Source: Schaalia sp. ZJ405
GTDB taxonomy: Bacteria; Actinomycetota; Actinomycetes; Actinomycetales; Actinomycetaceae
Length of the DNA stretch: 64,000 nucleotides
Reading direction: 5' to 3'
Assembly (NCBI RefSeq): GCF_011038885.2
Contig: NZ_CP064952.1
Coordinates: forward strand, 1,550,001 to 1,614,000
Made by a program: the position numbers and the translations under genes
The notes under the pieces: model-generated
What the model saw: only the letters and a program-made list of their open reading frames with translations
The model's database searches: none
Told to the model about the DNA's origin: nothing
Shown here: positions 51,512 through 60,778 of the stretch, in pieces
Position numbering within the stretch: position 1 is the first letter of the stretch
Layout of the letters: the number at the start of each line of letters is the position of its first letter

Positions 51512-52591
51512 ATGGCCAAAGACGCGCGCATTGACGTTTTCAAGGGGATTCTCATCCTCTTAGTCGTCGCCGGTCATTTTCTTCTCCAGTTCGTTTCCTA
51601 CGATCGGGCATTTGAGCTGCTGTACTGGTGGATCTACCTGGTCCATATGCCGGCTTTTTCCCTGTGTTCAGGAATCGTCATTCGCTCTCCCGAGCGTTCG
51701 GCACGATCGGCCGCGCGATCTCTCATTCCCGTCTACGTGGGTTTTTCGCTCCTCCACGTGACAATCAGGACCGTGGAAGTTGCGGGCGTGACCTGGACTC
51801 TTGTGCCCCTCCTCTTCCCCGGGCTTCACTGGTACCTGCTGTCGTTAATGCTCTGGCGTCTGGCTCTTGTGTGGGTGGTGCGCCTGCCGAGGTGGGTGTC
51901 CCTTGCCGGCGCAGTCACCGCTTCACTTCTCATCGGTTTCGTCCCCCACGCCGGATCTTTCCTCTCCATTTCCCGCACCGTGGTATTTTTCCCGTTTTTC
52001 CTTGCCGGCTACTTCATCGGGATCGACGGCTTCGGGCGCCTCTGTCAACGCCTGAGCCCCGTCGTCGCCCTCGTCCCCTTCGTGGGCATCAGCGCACTCG
52101 CGGTGGTCTTCACCTTCACCGACGGATTCCGGATCTCCCAGCTCACCGGGAAAAAGCCCTACGTTGAGACGTCGGCCGACCTCTGGCAGGCACTCGTCGT
52201 CAGGCTCGCAGCGATGGTGTGTACGGCGCTCCTTGTCTGCGTCGTCTCCGCCGTCCTTGCGCGTGACTCCTCACATGTGAAGAATCAAGGGAGCTTCGCG
52301 TGGCTTGCCCGCATCGGCTCAGTTTCCATGAGCGTCTACCTCCTTCACCTCTACTTCGTGTATCCACTCTCCTGGGTGAATCTCAACACCTGGCCGGTGT
52401 GGGCGATGTGGCTCGTCATCCTTGGAGGAACAACAATTGCCGTCGCTGTCACGGCGTCACAGCCAGCCGTCGTCCTCGTGGCGCGACTCTCGAACATCTT
52501 CCTCAAGGTCTGGGATATTGGTGCCCGCCGGCTTCGTCCTCGGCCTCGGCCTCGCTCAATCAGCGGCGATGGAGCTCAACGAAATTCCTGA
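51512..52591 (+). CDS. Acyltransferase-3 family membrane protein
   Basis: 359 residues from ATG 51512. ARIDVFKGILILLVVAGHFL has the conserved Asp and His of the Acyltransferase_3 family, and about ten membrane segments follow (LHWYLLSLMLWRLALVW; IGSVSMSVYLLHLYFVY). Such enzymes O-acetylate cell-surface glycans. It is 5 bases after the ABC ATPase, so last gene of the cluster operon. Its final 32 bases overlap the convergent GATase gene. Confidence 0.85.
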   Translation: MAKDARIDVFKGILILLVVAGHFLLQFVSYDRAFELLYWWIYLVHMPAFSLCSGIVIRSPERSARSAARSLIPVYVGFSLLHVTIRTVEVAGVTWTLVPLLFPGLHWYLLSLMLWRLALVWVVRLPRWVSLAGAVTASLLIGFVPHAGSFLSISRTVVFFPFFLAGYFIGIDGFGRLCQRLSPVVALVPFVGISALAVVFTFTDGFRISQLTGKKPYVETSADLWQALVVRLAAMVCTALLVCVVSAVLARDSSHVKNQGSFAWLARIGSVSMSVYLLHLYFVYPLSWVNLNTWPVWAMWLVILGGTTIAVAVTASQPAVVLVARLSNIFLKVWDIGARRLRPRPRPRSISGDGAQRNS

Positions 52592-53294
52592 GGATCTGAT
52601 GAACGTCACCGACCTCGTTGGCGTAGGCGCGCTCGCGAATAATGTCGGAATTCGCTTCCGAGCTGTAGATTCCCGCGTATTGCTCGATCCTCAGGTCCAT
52701 TCCTTCGCGGTCAAGCTCCGGGTGGAACTGAGTGGCCCACGCGGCTTCTCCGACGCGAACCATCTGCACGGGAGCTGCCTCTCCGGTCGCTAGCACGGTG
52801 ATGTCGTGGCCGATCTGAGAGACCGCTTCGTGGTGTCCGACGTACGCTCCAAAGATATCGGGCACCCCCGACAGGATGGGGTCTTTGCGTCCCTCCTGAG
52901 TCACGGTCACGAGGACGGAACTCATCTCTTCGCCGTGTTCTTCGGTGACCATGCCGCCGAGATGGAGATTGAGTGTGCCCAGTCCGTAGCAGATCCCAAA
53001 AATCGGGAACTGCGATGCGAGAGCCTGATCATAGAGGGAACTCAGCCAGGCCTCACCCCTGAGCTGTTCGGGGGACTTGTGAGCAGGATCGGCGGAGGAA
53101 TCCCACGGTGATCCGCAGACGAAAACTCCCGACCAGTCCTCAAGCGTGATCTCGGGGAGCGTCGCGCTTTCGAGGCGAAGGTGGGCCCACTCGTCCTCGT
53201 GAAGTCCGGCGAGGCGAGGAAGCGCGTGAAGTTCGGAGTCGACAACTGGGCCGTTGGGCCGTGACGTGAGGACTAAGAAAGGCTTCGTGGGCAT
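52560..53294 (-). CDS. Class I glutamine amidotransferase-like protein
   Basis: 244 residues. FGICYGLGTLNLHLGG has the nucleophile Cys in the GxCxG elbow and ATQFHPELD holds the His and Glu of the triad. It has no attached synthetase domain, so it resembles GuaA-like stand-alone GATase proteins whose partner is unknown. Its start region is adjacent to the divergent hisN gene. Confidence 0.85.
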   Translation of the reverse strand: MPTKPFLVLTSRPNGPVVDSELHALPRLAGLHEDEWAHLRLESATLPEITLEDWSGVFVCGSPWDSSADPAHKSPEQLRGEAWLSSLYDQALASQFPIFGICYGLGTLNLHLGGMVTEEHGEEMSSVLVTVTQEGRKDPILSGVPDIFGAYVGHHEAVSQIGHDITVLATGEAAPVQMVRVGEAAWATQFHPELDREGMDLRIEQYAGIYSSEANSDIIRERAYANEVGDVHQILRNFVELHRR

Positions 53295-53334
53295 GGGAAC
53301 TATGGTAATGCCCTCAGGGCGCTACAGTGATCTC

Positions 53335-54135
53335 ATGGTTGACTCAACGCGTTACAACGATGATCTGCGTTTGGCTCATGTCCTTGCCGATCAAGCCGAT
53401 GCGATATCCACAGCGCGTTTCGGCGCCCAGGATTTGCTTGTCGAATCCAAGCCAGATTTCACCCCGGTCACTGACGCAGATCGCGCGGTCGAAAAGTCGA
53501 TTCGTTCTCAGCTGTCTCACATTCGCTCACGCGACTGCGTGTACGGGGAAGAATTCGGATCGGAAGGCTATTCGAATCGTCAGTGGGTCATTGACCCTAT
53601 CGACGGGACCAAGAATTTCGTTCGAGGCGTCCCGGTGTGGGCAACGCTCATCGCACTTGTCGAGGACGGGGAAGTCGTTGTCGGCGTTGTCTCTGCTCCT
53701 TTGCTCAAGCGACGCTGGTGGGCGGCGCGCGGTCAGGGAGCGTGGACGGGAACCTCGCTCTTTCGGGGGCGACAAATTCACGTGTCACAGGTGTCGCATC
53801 TTGACGATGCCTCCCTGTCGTATTCATCCCTCGATGGATGGCTGGCCAAAGACCGAGGGGCGGAGTTCCTTCAGTTGCAGTCGCGTTGCTGGCGTTCGCG
53901 TGCCTACGGTGATTTCTGGAGTTACATGCTTGTTGCCGAGGGCGCCGTTGACATTGCCTGCGAGCCTGAACTTGAGCTTTACGACATGGCGGCACTTGTT
54001 CCAATCGTGACCGAGGCCGGTGGGCGTTTCACGTCGCTGACCGGCGCCGATGGCCCCTGGGGTGGTCATGCTGTGGCAACAAATGGTGTGCTTCATGATG
54101 AGATCATTGAGCTGCTGCACTGGCCCGAAGACTAA
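53335..54135 (+). CDS. hisN: Histidinol-phosphatase of inositol-monophosphatase family
   Basis: 266 residues from ATG 53335. DFTPVTDADRAVEKSIR, GEEFG, WVIDPIDGTKNFVRGVPVW and LELYDMAALVPIVTEAGG give the metal-binding Glu, Asp and the DPIDGT motif of the family; the close match to the actinobacterial HisN form suggests histidine biosynthesis. In some actinobacteria hisN follows aroA-rsgA directly; here the glycan cluster lies between. Confidence 0.88.
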   Translation: MVDSTRYNDDLRLAHVLADQADAISTARFGAQDLLVESKPDFTPVTDADRAVEKSIRSQLSHIRSRDCVYGEEFGSEGYSNRQWVIDPIDGTKNFVRGVPVWATLIALVEDGEVVVGVVSAPLLKRRWWAARGQGAWTGTSLFRGRQIHVSQVSHLDDASLSYSSLDGWLAKDRGAEFLQLQSRCWRSRAYGDFWSYMLVAEGAVDIACEPELELYDMAALVPIVTEAGGRFTSLTGADGPWGGHAVATNGVLHDEIIELLHWPED

Positions 54136-54214
54136 ACATCCGGGTGGCTGAGTCCTCGTTCGGCGCGACGCGCGGGCGGACGCAAATGCATGCGGTGTCG
54201 TGCACACTCTATAC

Positions 54215-55678
54215 ATGATCATTCTTCACACCTCGGATTGGCATCTGGGCCGCACCCTCCACGGTGCGGACCTCGGTGAGGCTGCCGACGCATTCCTTGA
54301 CTGGTTGTGTCATGTTGTTGATGAACGCCGTGTCGATGCAGTACTCATCAGCGGTGATATTTTTGATCGTGCTGTTCCCCCGATTTCCGCGATTCGCCGA
54401 TTTTCTCGCGTCATTTCTCGCCTGAGCTCACAAACGAAAGTGATCATCACCTCGGGTAATCACGACGGTCCCATCCGACTGGGAATGACTGCTTCCATTC
54501 TCAACCCCTCGGTTGTTCTCGCAACAGATCCCCTGTCAGTGGGCACAGCAATCCCCGTTCAGCCGGTTTCGTTGCCCTCACCTGAGGAACCAGACATTAA
54601 CGAGGGCGACGCAGGCGACACAGGCGTAGGCGTTCTCGTCTATCCGATCCCCTATCTTGAACCCGATCTCGTCCGCTATCAGCTTGCCGAGATGAACTCC
54701 TCAGATGCACATCTCGGAGCCGATGGTGAGGAATATCGGGATGATTCTTTCGTGGCGGATAATCAGCCGCGCCCACTTGCTCGCTCACACGAGGCCGTTG
54801 TCGCTGCTGCGTTGAGGCGAATCGGAGACGATCTTCGTCGCCATCGCTCCCGCGGGGATCATCGTCCAGCAATCGCAATGGTTCATGCGTTTATTTCCGG
54901 GGCTTTGCCGTCAGACTCTGAACGCGATATCACCGTCGGTGGTGTTCCTTCTGTTCCAGCACACATCTTCGCTTCCCTCGGTGAAAGTTCAACCGACGCG
55001 TCATCATCAGAATCCCCCTCGGATCGAGACCGGGCGGTTGAGCTCGACCTCGCCCCCATCAACGCATCATCGTCGTCTTGTGACACAGATGCCGGAGAGG
55101 AGCCGCTTGACTCCTCGCCGACGGGTCGTGAACGTTGCGCGGTTGGTCTGACATATGTTGCCGCTGGGCATTTGCATCGCCCGCAGCTTGTCACCTCATC
55201 CCCGGTCCCCATTCGGTATTCCGGCTCACCCATTGCCTATTCTTTTTCCGAGGCAGGGGCAGACAAATCCGTCACCCTCGTCCATATTGAAGGCGATGGG
55301 ACCTGCGAATGGGAGGCACTCCCCATCCCCGTTCATCGACCAATTCGCGTGATCTGTGGAACTTTCAACGACCTCATCGCCGGTGCTCCACACGATGCCG
55401 CCGATGCGTACTATTCGGTCACTGTGACCGACCCGTATCGTCCCGAGCGTCTTGTTCCCCGGATCAGGGAGATCTACCCTCACGCCCTCGTCATCCACCA
55501 TGATCCAGAGAAGACACCGGAACACGATCCACGCGTCCTCGCTCAGATTCCCCATCGTCACCCAGCGGATGTCACACGCGATTTCTTCACTGCCGTTGGG
55601 GGACGTCAACTCACCCACGAGGAGCGTTCTGTGATCGATGACGTGTGGACTCAGATACGAACGGAGCACTCAGCATGA
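54215..55678 (+). CDS. sbcD: SbcD exonuclease subunit (Mre11-like)
   Basis: 487 residues from ATG 54215, the canonical MIILHTSDWHLGRTLHG start; a GTG 15 bases upstream is less likely. HTSDWHLG, SGDIFDR and TSGNHDGP are the phosphoesterase metal motifs. A Ser/Asp-rich insertion (ESSTDASSSESPSDRDR) lies near residues 255-300. The stop overlaps sbcC (ATGA). With SbcC it cuts DNA hairpins and frees blocked ends. Confidence 0.93.
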   Translation: MIILHTSDWHLGRTLHGADLGEAADAFLDWLCHVVDERRVDAVLISGDIFDRAVPPISAIRRFSRVISRLSSQTKVIITSGNHDGPIRLGMTASILNPSVVLATDPLSVGTAIPVQPVSLPSPEEPDINEGDAGDTGVGVLVYPIPYLEPDLVRYQLAEMNSSDAHLGADGEEYRDDSFVADNQPRPLARSHEAVVAAALRRIGDDLRRHRSRGDHRPAIAMVHAFISGALPSDSERDITVGGVPSVPAHIFASLGESSTDASSSESPSDRDRAVELDLAPINASSSSCDTDAGEEPLDSSPTGRERCAVGLTYVAAGHLHRPQLVTSSPVPIRYSGSPIAYSFSEAGADKSVTLVHIEGDGTCEWEALPIPVHRPIRVICGTFNDLIAGAPHDAADAYYSVTVTDPYRPERLVPRIREIYPHALVIHHDPEKTPEHDPRVLAQIPHRHPADVTRDFFTAVGGRQLTHEERSVIDDVWTQIRTEHSA

Positions 55679-58600
55679 GACTTCTTGACCTGAAATTACG
55701 CGGAATCGGGCCGTTCTCCGGCGAGGAACACATCGACTTCACTGCATTTGAGGAGTCCGGATTATTTCTTCTTGAAGGACCAACCGGTGCAGGAAAGTCC
55801 ACGCTCATTGATGCCATCGTATTCGCGTTATACGGCGATGTTGCCCGCGCAAAGGATGCCTCAAAAGACCGTTTGCGCTCGAAGTATCTCTCCGATTCAG
55901 ATCCGGCGGAAGTCATCGTTGTTTTCGAGGTTCCCTCCGGCATCTACCGGGTGAGTCGAACACCCTCCTACACGCCATCTGGACGCAAGAGTCCGCGGAA
56001 TTCTCAAGCAACACTCGTGTCCGTTTGCGAGGATTCCAAAGATGCCTCAGGGTATCGAACGGTCGAGGCGATTGCTTCCGGCCCATCGAAAGTTGGCCCG
56101 GAAATTGAAACACTCATCGGACTGAAGAAAGACCAGTTCCTTCAGACCGTTGTTCTCCCCCAGGGGAAGTTTGCTGAGTTCCTCACCTCCTCCTCTGACC
56201 AGCGGGAACAGGTGCTACGCGATATTTTCAACACTCACGTTTTTGCAGACTTCCAAAAAGCCCTGGCAAAGCGTGCCGCCGAGTCACGCGGCAATGTTTC
56301 CTCGGCGCAAGCGCAGGTTGTCTCAGCTTTCGATGTGCTCCTGGCAATGTCACCTCCGACTCCCGTGACCCAAGGTCCAGCCAGTCCCCACAGCGCCTCA
56401 TCAGACACCGATGCCCCCACTTCTGATGATTCACCCGTGGATTCTGGTGGCTCCGCCGACGAGCGCTCCCCCTCGGATCCGGCCTCAGACGCTGATGGAC
56501 GTTCCTCCTCGGATCCGGCCTCACACGCCGATGAGCATTCCCTGGGCGATGGCGACGCAGTCAATCCTCTCGCCGCCGATCCCGAAGATGCCATCCTTTT
56601 CGCACGGGCCCGCGGCGACGAGGCTCGTCAAGCTCTCTCGGTGGCTCACACAGCGCTGGACCAAGCGAAAATCATCGCACGCGAAGACGAACAACGCCTA
56701 GCTCAGGGACGCGCCGACGCGGACGCTCTTGCCGAATACCATCGACTCACGTCCCAGCGTTGCGCTCTTCTTGAGCGTTCTGAGGATATTGATCGTCTTC
56801 GGCGCTCCGTCGCTGATGGGATCCGGGCTAGTGCCGTCCGACCGCTGATCCGAGGCGAACGCTCAGCCTCGTCTGCTCTGGATGTCGCGACACATGCGTT
56901 AGAACACGCGCGCCTCGCAGTCATCAACGCTGCCGATTCTCCTCAAGAGCATGTCAACGAGGGCGGTCCTCTGTCGTCACCATTAACGCAGGTCAGCGAT
57001 GCACCAACTGTCCTCAGTTTCGCGCAGGCGCGTCGCGACGGCCTTCTTGCCCGTCGTTCCCAGATCGCAGCGCTCCTCGATATCGAACGCGAGCTGCCCG
57101 CGAAAATTGACGCCCTCAACGACCTGAAAGAAAGTGCGCGTACCGCCCAGGAACATGCCGATTCCCTCACGCAACAGCTTGAATCCCTTCCCCACACAAT
57201 CGCCAGCTTGACCCAGCAGGTCGAGGCCCTGCGCAGCGAATGCGCTCCATTGGATGCATTGGTTCTTCAACGTGAAGATACAGAGTCGAAGCTGTCGCTC
57301 GCACGGCAGGCCGATAGCCTTGAGACCGCCATCGCCGATGCTACCGAACGCGCGAAACAGGCGGCAGCCGCATTGAGTAACGCCAACTCAGCTGCCCACG
57401 AAGCACATGATCTGTGGTTGAGACACACTGCGGGCTCACTCGTCTCCAGCCTCGAAGATGGTGTTCCCTGCCCGGTGTGTGGCTCACCTGAACATCCTCA
57501 CCCGGCACCACTGTCCCAACAGGGCATGACGCGCGAGGACGTCGCAGCGCTTGACGCCAGCCGAGATCAGGCAGAACGCGATTTCGCCGATGCTCAGCTT
57601 CACCTGTCCGAAGTGTCACTGCGTCGTGCGTCCTTGAGGGAACAGGCCGGAGATCACGCTGACGCTTTGGTCACGCGCCTGAGCGAACTCAATGAACGCA
57701 TCGACACCCTCACAGCGATTCGGGATTCCATCGATCCGCTCCGTCACACCATCGACAATCATCGCGGAACGCTAGAAGCGGGCACCGCTGAACTCACGCA
57801 GCTCACAGCTGACATTGCCGCAGCCACAGCCGGTATCTCCCGTGATGACAAAGCCATTGCAGGCGACATAGCAGCGTTGACCAAGGCTCGTGGAGATGCT
57901 CCGTCAATCACCGCTATCGACACCGATCTTGCGGAGCAATCCGACAGGTTGACGGCTGTGATCGACGCAATTGTGACCTGGCGAGAGGCCTGTGAACGCC
58001 ATGAAGACGCAGCACTTCAGCGAAACAGTGTGCTCGCAGAACACGGATTTGACCCCAGCGACAACGGCGCCCAAGAAGCCACGGAGCTTTTCCTTGATTC
58101 AGATACGCTCACCGCGTATCAACACGACGTCGACAAGCACGACCGGGCGTTACACTCGCTGACACAAACACTTGCTTCCGAGACGATGCAGCGAGCCGCA
58201 ACGCTGACTCCACCAGATTGTGACGCCCTGAGTGCTCGGGCGCAGCTTTCCGCACGCAGACGCGATGAGGCATTCCAGAGAGTCGGTGCTCTCGAACAAT
58301 TCCTCGACGACTATCACCGTCAGTTCGAGCGTTTCACCCGTACCCTTGATTCGCTCGCGGCGGCGCGTTCCGCTGCCGGTCCCGTGCGTCGACTCTCAGA
58401 ACTTGCGAACGCAAGCTCCCCGGAAAATCTCCAGAACACACCGCTGGGAGCGTGGGTGTTAATCTCGCGTCTCGACGATGTTCTTGCCGCAGCAAATCCC
58501 CGCCTGGCAACAATTTCTTCGGGTCGCTACGAGTTAGTGTCCGTTCCAGATGACGACACTCAATCCCGTCGGTCAGGACTTGGGCTGCGCATCATCGACC

Positions 58601-58926
58601 ACAACACCGACGCCATCCGCTCAACTCGAACGCTCTCCGGTGGCGAAACTTTCTATACGTCCCTCGCTCTTGCCCTCGGCCTGGCCGATGTGGTCACCGC
58701 CGAAGCAGGGGGAATCGAGCTACGCACCATGTTCATTGATGAAGGATTCGGATCCTTGGACTCTCAGACCCTTGAACTTGTCATGGCGCAGCTGCATGAC
58801 CTACGAGATTCTGGGCGAACCGTCGGAGTCATCAGCCATGTCGAAGACATGGCACAGCAAATCTCCGATCAGATCAACGTTCGTCCCCGAGCGGAAGGGG
58901 GGTCTCATCTGAGCGTGAGAATCTAG
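55675..58926 (+). CDS. sbcC: SbcC ATPase (Rad50-like)
   Basis: 1083 residues. GPTGAGKST (35-43) is Walker A; CPVC (599-602) with SPEHPHP is the zinc hook in the middle of two long coiled-coil arms; LSGGETFYTSLALALGL near 987 and MFIDEGFGSLD near the end are signature and Walker B. Residues about 226-299 are a low-complexity insertion with a repeated SDPAS-ADGRSS-type unit. Translationally coupled with sbcD; its last 53 bases overlap the convergent DUF6912-like gene. Confidence 0.94.
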   Translation: MRLLDLKLRGIGPFSGEEHIDFTAFEESGLFLLEGPTGAGKSTLIDAIVFALYGDVARAKDASKDRLRSKYLSDSDPAEVIVVFEVPSGIYRVSRTPSYTPSGRKSPRNSQATLVSVCEDSKDASGYRTVEAIASGPSKVGPEIETLIGLKKDQFLQTVVLPQGKFAEFLTSSSDQREQVLRDIFNTHVFADFQKALAKRAAESRGNVSSAQAQVVSAFDVLLAMSPPTPVTQGPASPHSASSDTDAPTSDDSPVDSGGSADERSPSDPASDADGRSSSDPASHADEHSLGDGDAVNPLAADPEDAILFARARGDEARQALSVAHTALDQAKIIAREDEQRLAQGRADADALAEYHRLTSQRCALLERSEDIDRLRRSVADGIRASAVRPLIRGERSASSALDVATHALEHARLAVINAADSPQEHVNEGGPLSSPLTQVSDAPTVLSFAQARRDGLLARRSQIAALLDIERELPAKIDALNDLKESARTAQEHADSLTQQLESLPHTIASLTQQVEALRSECAPLDALVLQREDTESKLSLARQADSLETAIADATERAKQAAAALSNANSAAHEAHDLWLRHTAGSLVSSLEDGVPCPVCGSPEHPHPAPLSQQGMTREDVAALDASRDQAERDFADAQLHLSEVSLRRASLREQAGDHADALVTRLSELNERIDTLTAIRDSIDPLRHTIDNHRGTLEAGTAELTQLTADIAAATAGISRDDKAIAGDIAALTKARGDAPSITAIDTDLAEQSDRLTAVIDAIVTWREACERHEDAALQRNSVLAEHGFDPSDNGAQEATELFLDSDTLTAYQHDVDKHDRALHSLTQTLASETMQRAATLTPPDCDALSARAQLSARRRDEAFQRVGALEQFLDDYHRQFERFTRTLDSLAAARSAAGPVRRLSELANASSPENLQNTPLGAWVLISRLDDVLAAANPRLATISSGRYELVSVPDDDTQSRRSGLGLRIIDHNTDAIRSTRTLSGGETFYTSLALALGLADVVTAEAGGIELRTMFIDEGFGSLDSQTLELVMAQLHDLRDSGRTVGVISHVEDMAQQISDQINVRPRAEGGSHLSVRI

Positions 58927-59371
58927 CAATCAACGCCGGTCGTTCTGTTGCGTCATGCCACAGCAGCGAACGCTCCCACAGCAGTGCAATCGCCTCATCA
59001 GCTTCCACCTGTGTCTGAGCACCGATGCATGCCTCGACGTTGGATGCAGCTTCGTCCTCGTCAACAAAGAATGCGACAACGTCTCTCCAGGTTAGGGGCC
59101 CGGGCTGGACGCAGCAGATCCCCGACGCGGATTCACCGATGGGAGTGGCCGTTGACGTGTCAACGGCGAGCACTAGGCGCACGGGGGCGTTCTCGGGGTG
59201 ATCTCGCAGCAACAGCAAAGACCCTAACGCGGCCTCCGTCTGCGCATCATCTTCAAGAAGTTCGATGCCCTCGGCATCGGTTCCTGCGGGAGGATCTGCA
59301 ACCCACCCTTTCTCAGAGGGAGGCTCAGGGGCCCTCAGCTGCGAAGACACAGCGGGAATATAGACACGCAT
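58874..59371 (-). CDS. DUF6912-like conserved actinobacterial protein
   Basis: 165 residues starting MRVYIPA, a start shared by a small uncharacterised actinobacterial family. The protein is acidic and soluble with no visible motif beyond that. It overlaps the end of sbcC by 53 bases on the opposite strand. An exact dispersed-motif copy (59054-59065) is read as FVDEDEA. Function unknown. Confidence 0.6.
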   Translation of the reverse strand: MRVYIPAVSSQLRAPEPPSEKGWVADPPAGTDAEGIELLEDDAQTEAALGSLLLLRDHPENAPVRLVLAVDTSTATPIGESASGICCVQPGPLTWRDVVAFFVDEDEAASNVEACIGAQTQVEADEAIALLWERSLLWHDATERPALIARFSRSDETPLPLGDER

Positions 59372-59383
59372 GACAGTAGTGTT

Positions 59384-60778
59384 TCACATTCGTCCCCGTC
59401 CGCGGCGACGTTTTCGCCCAACCGACCGGACGGACCGCAGCTGCACCGCCCCAGCAAGATCGTGTATCGCTTGCGCACTCGGACTGAGGGGATGGGTATC
59501 AATCACCGTGGAGGCGTGAAGGAGACTGCGGGGAACTGACTCGTCTTCGGGGACAATGAAGATGCGTTTCTGCCCAAGGATTGGCGAAAGCGCCGCCCGT
59601 AAAGCATTCACCGGATGAGGTCCGGTTGACGCCGGTGACACCCGGTTGACGATCACGTGCAGCGGCGCATCCACGTCCAATTCCTCCCACCACCGCAAGG
59701 CCCCAGCAAGCCGATTGATTCCCACAGCATCACCTTTGGCCACGCAGAGCACGCGGTCTGCTTGACGTAGAACCGCCGCAGCTACGTCGTCACGTTGTCC
59801 TCGTGACTGTGTCTCCTCCCCCACGGGGTCTAAGGAAACTGCTGCCAGATCGACAACAACACTGGGGAATAGCACACGCAGTTCTTCCATGAGCCGTTGT
59901 GCAACGAACTCGTCAATCTCGCGCCAGCGAAGAGGCGAAGTCAGGCCGGTGAGGACCGTCAACTGCTGTCCATAGGGCACGCTCAGTTCAGGCAGAGCAT
60001 GCGCTAAGTCCGATCCTCGTGCAATCTGACGAGCGCACGCAGAAAGACCCGAATAATCCACCGGAATTCCCAGCATGTGCGCAACCGAGGGATTGTGCAC
60101 ATCCGCATCAACAAGGATGGTTTCTCGCTCGTGTGCCGATTCCATTGCAGTGTTGATCGCTATGGTTGAGCGGCCGGGTGCGCCGCTGGTTCCCCAAACA
60201 GCTGTGATGCCGGGCGCTGGGACCAGGCGTTGATGAGCACCCGGAATGAGAGTATCTGCCGGACTGAGAGCATCTGTGGGAGCAGTGAGTGCAGATTTTA
60301 ACGAGAGTCCAGGTGAGATATCGCAGGATGTCATCGACTCTTTGTCAGGGAGCGTTTCGTGGTCAGACGGGTCCCGGTGCGGGTGGGAGTGCGTTGTGAG
60401 TATCTTCGATGCGGATGCCACAGCTCGGCGCCGAAATGCACGAATCGATTCGATGACCTGTTCGGGGTGAGCCGCTAGGGGTGCGACATCCGCCCCGACA
60501 TAGCGACGATTGTGTTCCCCCAGTTCCTCAACGAGAACAACCACATTCGCTCCCCACTGTTGGAGGGAATTGACCAGACGCGTGTCAACTTCCGGGTTGT
60601 TCGCTTCGAGGATGACGACATCGGCTGTTTTCGCTTGGACAACGGCGCATAGTTCCGCAAGATCGGCGCATCGGCGGACCACGGTGAATTCTTCTGGCAT
60701 CGCTGCGAGTTCCCGAACGATTGTTGCTTCCGTATCGTTCGTCGCGCATACAGCGATGAGGCTGGGCGGCTGTTTCAC
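59384..60778 (-). CDS. CpaE/MinD-like ATPase with altered P-loop
   Basis: 464 residues. An N-terminal receiver-like part (1-115), a linker, then a ParA/MinD-type domain. The P-loop reads WGTSGAPGRST (195-205): both the signature Lys and the usual Lys before Ser/Thr are absent (Thr and Arg stand there). VDADVHNP (223-230) resembles Walker A' and VVVDLAAVS Walker B. It overlaps the SAF-domain gene by 4 bases. Together they resemble the CpaB-CpaE start of Flp/tad pilus clusters, but no pilin, secretin or CpaF is visible in the window. Confidence 0.75.
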   Translation of the reverse strand: MKQPPSLIAVCATNDTEATIVRELAAMPEEFTVVRRCADLAELCAVVQAKTADVVILEANNPEVDTRLVNSLQQWGANVVVLVEELGEHNRRYVGADVAPLAAHPEQVIESIRAFRRRAVASASKILTTHSHPHRDPSDHETLPDKESMTSCDISPGLSLKSALTAPTDALSPADTLIPGAHQRLVPAPGITAVWGTSGAPGRSTIAINTAMESAHERETILVDADVHNPSVAHMLGIPVDYSGLSACARQIARGSDLAHALPELSVPYGQQLTVLTGLTSPLRWREIDEFVAQRLMEELRVLFPSVVVDLAAVSLDPVGEETQSRGQRDDVAAAVLRQADRVLCVAKGDAVGINRLAGALRWWEELDVDAPLHVIVNRVSPASTGPHPVNALRAALSPILGQKRIFIVPEDESVPRSLLHASTVIDTHPLSPSAQAIHDLAGAVQLRSVRSVGRKRRRGRGRM

